Assembly: GCA_014860445.1 (NCBI GenBank)
Contig: JACZJT010000052.1
Span: 229,265-293,264, forward strand
Origin: Burkholderiales bacterium
Lineage (GTDB): Bacteria; Pseudomonadota; Gammaproteobacteria; Burkholderiales; SG8-39
Direction: 5' to 3'
DNA length: 64,000 nt
Position numbers and translations under genes: made by a program. Position 1 is the stretch's first letter. Each line of letters starts with the position of its first letter. Under the pieces are notes generated by a model. It was not told the DNA's origin. It saw nothing but the letters and a program-made list of their open reading frames with translations, and searched no databases. Positions 61,307-64,000 of the stretch are shown here, in pieces.

Positions 61307-62447
61307 ACGTATCCTTATGACTATGCTCCAGTTCCCGATTGGTATCTGCGGACTTTTTCGCGGCCGCGACTTCGGCCAGAGCAGTTCTGAGAATGTCCAG
61401 GCCGGCGCCGGTTTTCGCGCTCAAGCTGACACGGCAGATTTTACCATACTCATTACGCTCCAAACCCGGTATAAGCGGCGTCAAGTCTATTTTGTTCCAC
61501 ACCAATATCTGCGGGATCGCGTCCGCGCCGATCTCCGCGAGCACCGCGTTGACAGCGGCGATCTGCGAATCGCGTACGCTGCTCGAAGCGTCCACCACGT
61601 GCAGCAGCAGGTCGGCATGTACGGTTTCCTCCAGAGTCGCGCGAAATGACGCCACCAGACCGTGCGGCAGATCCCGGATAAAGCCCACCGTGTCCGACAG
61701 CACCAGGTTGCCCGCGCCTTCCAGGTACATGCGCCGCGTCGTAGTGTCGAGCGTGGCAAATAGCTGGTCCGCCGTGTAGCTGCCCGCATGGGTAAGCATG
61801 TTGAACAGCGTCGACTTGCCGGCATTGGTATATCCGACCAGCGATACCGAGAGCACCTCGCCGCGCGTCCTCGCCCGGCGCTGCACGTCGCGGCGGCGCT
61901 TGAACTGAACCAGCTTGTCCTTGAGTAGTTTGACGCGTTTGCCGATCAGGCGCCGGTCGATCTCGATCTGGGTCTCACCCATGCCGCCGAGAAACCCGCC
62001 CCCGCCGCGCTGGCGTTCGAGGTGAGTCCAGCCGCGCACCAGGCGCGTGGAAGCGTACTCGAGTTGCGCCAGTTCCACCTGCAGTTTTCCCTCATGGCTG
62101 CGCGCGCGCTGGGCAAAAATGCCGAGAATCAGGCCGGTGCGGTCCAAAACCGGGCACTCCAGCTTTTTTTCGAGGTTACGTTGTTGAGCCGGAGACAATT
62201 CGTGATTGAACACCACGACGGTCGCGCCGTGTTCGCGCACCGCGGCCGCGACCTCCTCGGTTTTGCCCGATCCCGCGAAAAGCGCCGAGTCCGGCCGCTG
62301 ACGCTTGCCCTGGATCAACGCAAGCGGCTTGAGTCCGGAACTCTCGACCAGCAGCCGCAGTTCCTCCAGGCTCTCGCCATGGCCTTCGTCGCCGAAATCC
62401 AGACCGACCAGTACAGCCGCGTTTTTTCGCCCCGGGCGCTCAGCCAT
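61296..62447 (-). CDS. hflX: GTPase HflX
   Basis: HflX is a ribosome-splitting GTPase important after heat or antibiotic stress. The 383-residue protein has the HflX N-terminal domain (about 1-110, FNHELSPAQQRNLEKKL), a coiled coil carrying GGMGETQIEIDRRLI, and the GTPase domain with G1 GYTNAGKST, G3 DTVGF and G4 NKID. The ATG at 62447 was chosen; a TTG six codons upstream is also in frame. It lies between hfq and hflK. Confidence 0.95.
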   Translation of the reverse strand: MAERPGRKNAAVLVGLDFGDEGHGESLEELRLLVESSGLKPLALIQGKRQRPDSALFAGSGKTEEVAAAVREHGATVVVFNHELSPAQQRNLEKKLECPVLDRTGLILGIFAQRARSHEGKLQVELAQLEYASTRLVRGWTHLERQRGGGGFLGGMGETQIEIDRRLIGKRVKLLKDKLVQFKRRRDVQRRARTRGEVLSVSLVGYTNAGKSTLFNMLTHAGSYTADQLFATLDTTTRRMYLEGAGNLVLSDTVGFIRDLPHGLVASFRATLEETVHADLLLHVVDASSSVRDSQIAAVNAVLAEIGADAIPQILVWNKIDLTPLIPGLERNEYGKICRVSLSAKTGAGLDILRTALAEVAAAKKSADTNRELEHSHKDTYVT

Positions 62448-62479
62448 CGCGCGCGCCGGCGGCAACGGGCCGGCGTTTC

Positions 62480-62722
62480 TCAGTTGTCAGATGCAGGGTT
62501 TTCGTAGGAAATGGTGACCGCGCGCGCCGGCACGACGGTGGAGATCGCGTGCTTGTAGACCATCTGCGTGACGGTGTTTTTCAGCAAGACTACATATTGG
62601 TCGAAAGATTCGACCTGGCCTTGCAACTTGATGCCATTGACCAGATAGATTGAGACCGGCACGTGCTCCTTGCGCAGCGTGTTTAGAAACGGGTCTTGTA
62701 ACAACTGCCCTTTAGTACTCAT
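62480..62722 (-). CDS. hfq: RNA-binding protein Hfq
   Basis: Hfq is the hexameric Sm-like chaperone for sRNA-mRNA pairing. The 80-residue protein has the Sm1 motif [23 protein letters not shown] segment (here beginning [12 protein letters not shown]) and the Sm2 motif [10 protein letters not shown] with the conserved YKH. The ATG at 62722 follows GGGAGG; an open frame extends 11 codons upstream without conservation. The C-terminal tail is short. Confidence 0.97.
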   Translation of the reverse strand: MSTKGQLLQDPFLNTLRKEHVPVSIYLVNGIKLQGQVESFDQYVVLLKNTVTQMVYKHAISTVVPARAVTISYENPASDN

Positions 62723-62808
62723 CGTGCCTCCCACAGCTTTGTTGTTGAACCGCAACTGTAATTGATTTTACTACTATTTTCCACCATCTAATCGCATATT
62801 GGGTCGTT

Positions 62809-64000
62809 TCACTGCTTTTTCAAGTAAGGATTGGTCGAAGTCTTGAACTGCACCTTCAGCGGGGTTCCCTGCAACGAGAATTCCTCGCGAAATCGCCCCT
62901 CGAGGTAGCGCCGGTAACTCTCCGGCACTGCATTCAGCGCGTTGCCGTGTATCACGATCAGCGGCGGATTCATGCCGCCCTGGTGTGCATAGCGCAACTT
63001 TGGCCGGATTAGCCCCTTGCGCGGCGGCTGCTGGCGCTCGACCGCGTCGATCAGCACGCGTGTGAGCCGCGGCGTGGACAGCTTGGTCATTGCGGCACGG
63101 TAGGCCTCGTCGATCGATGGCAACAACGCCGACAGTCCGCTTCCCTGCAGCGCCGATATGAAATGCATGCGCGCAAATCCGAGGAATCCAAGTTTGCGCG
63201 CGAGGTCGCGCTTGACGCACTCGCGCGCATAATCGTCCATGCCGTCCCATTTGTTGACGGCCACGACCAGCGCGCGTCCTTTCTCCACGACATGACCCGC
63301 GATATGCGCGTCCTGATCGGAGATTTCGGCCTGGGCGTCGAGCACCAGCACCACCACGTTGGCCTGGTCCACCGACTGCAGTGTCTTGATGACTGAAAAT
63401 TTCTCCAACGACTCGAACACCTGGCCGCGACGCCGCAGGCCGGCCGTATCAATCAATGTATAGCTCCTGCCGTTGCGCTCGAACGGAACCTCGATGCTGT
63501 CTCGCGTGGTGCCCGGCTGGTCGAACGCAATGACGCGGTTTTCCCCGAGCAGGCTGTTGATCAGCGTCGACTTGCCGACATTCGGACGTCCGATGATCGC
63601 GATGCGCGGGTGATCGGCGATCTGTTCTTCCGCGGAATCAGGTTCGAAACCCGCGAGCGCAAGTTCGACCAGATCATTGACCCCTTCGCCATGCGCGGCC
63701 GAAATTGCGTAGGGTTGGCCTAGCGCAAGTTCGTGAAATTCAGCCGTGACCACGCCGACATTCATGCCCTCCGCCTTGTTCACGACTAGCAGCGTCTGCC
63801 GCCCTGTCTTGCGCAACATCGCCGCAATGTTTCGATCCTGGGGTGCGAGTCCCTGGCGCACATCGACCATGAACACGATCACGTCGGCTTCGGCGATCGC
63901 CTGCAGCGTCTGCTTCGCCATCTCGTGCAATATGCCGTCTTTCGCCACCGGCTCGAAGCCGCCGGTGTCGACTATGAAAAACGGCCTGTCGCCCACCCGC
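62809..64000 (-). CDS. der: ribosome biogenesis GTPase Der (EngA), N-terminus outside window
   Basis: Der has two tandem GTPase domains and a KH-like domain and is essential for 50S assembly. The visible 396 codons include the end of GTPase domain 1 ([18 protein letters not shown]), all of domain 2 ([26 protein letters not shown]) and the C-terminal KH-like domain ending NPYLKKQ. The first roughly 50 residues, with the first P-loop, lie beyond the edge, so the frame is open to 64000. It lies upstream of hfq with 86 bp between. Confidence 0.97.
   Translation of the reverse strand, partial: RVGDRPFFIVDTGGFEPVAKDGILHEMAKQTLQAIAEADVIVFMVDVRQGLAPQDRNIAAMLRKTGRQTLLVVNKAEGMNVGVVTAEFHELALGQPYAISAAHGEGVNDLVELALAGFEPDSAEEQIADHPRIAIIGRPNVGKSTLINSLLGENRVIAFDQPGTTRDSIEVPFERNGRSYTLIDTAGLRRRGQVFESLEKFSVIKTLQSVDQANVVVLVLDAQAEISDQDAHIAGHVVEKGRALVVAVNKWDGMDDYARECVKRDLARKLGFLGFARMHFISALQGSGLSALLPSIDEAYRAAMTKLSTPRLTRVLIDAVERQQPPRKGLIRPKLRYAHQGGMNPPLIVIHGNALNAVPESYRRYLEGRFREEFSLQGTPLKVQFKTSTNPYLKKQ

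Overview
The window is chromosomal DNA of a high-GC betaproteobacterium. The evidence is a set of gene orders usual in that class: hom-thrC behind an AlaC-type aminotransferase; rpsF-priB-rpsR-rplI next to dnaB; rlmB-rnr followed by a tRNA-Leu; and der, hfq-hflX-hflK-hflC-DUF2065-hisZ-purA. The many acyl-CoA, ABC and TTT-transport genes suggest a metabolically versatile soil, sediment or groundwater organism. Genus cannot be read from the sequence.

Layout. 1-5.1 kb (minus strand): an alpha/beta hydrolase cut by the window edge, thrC, hom and an alaC-like aminotransferase. 5.2-13.7 kb (plus): a Mth938-domain gene, a complete L-Ara4N lipid A modification operon (arnT, one small SMR-type gene, arnB, arnC, ArnA split into two genes, arnD), and a fluoroacetate-dehalogenase-like hydrolase. 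13.8-15.8 kb: bcp and a PIN-PhoH ATPase. 15.8-23.2 kb: an accessory island, visibly more AT-rich in its transporter half, with a LysR regulator divergent from a DUF3604 metallohydrolase, a phosphosulfolactate-synthase (ComA) family protein and a tctCBA tripartite tricarboxylate transporter. 23.2-29.7 kb: dnaB, ribosomal genes, rlmB, rnr and tRNA-Leu(CAG). 30-35.5 kb: a small membrane protein, a TerB protein and a five-gene branched-chain amino acid type ABC transporter. 35.8-37.8 kb: a fumarate-reductase-like flavoprotein coupled to a tiny 2Fe-2S protein. 38.2-40.2 kb: a partner-switching module (STAS, HATPase, CNB-PP2C). 40.4-48.7 kb: an atypical crotonase, a divergent cluster of GlcG-like, two DHDPS-family, AA_synth-family and enamidase-like genes, a DUF1343 protein, a DOMON-like protein and an orphan ABC substrate-binding protein. 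48.7-56.3 kb (minus): a seven-gene acyl-CoA operon that contains one candidate for each step of cyclohexanecarboxylate degradation, flanked by two class III CoA-transferases. 56.4-64 kb (minus): purA, hisZ, DUF2065, hflC, hflK, hflX, hfq and the start-truncated der.

The most promising undescribed systems are the LysR/DUF3604/ComA-like/TctCBA island and the enamidase/DHDPS/AA_synth/GlcG cluster. Both look like self-contained catabolic modules whose substrate cannot be deduced from the known families. The cyclohexanecarboxylate-type operon and the dehalogenase are more predictable but chemically interesting. No CRISPR array, insertion sequence, transposase or prophage was seen.
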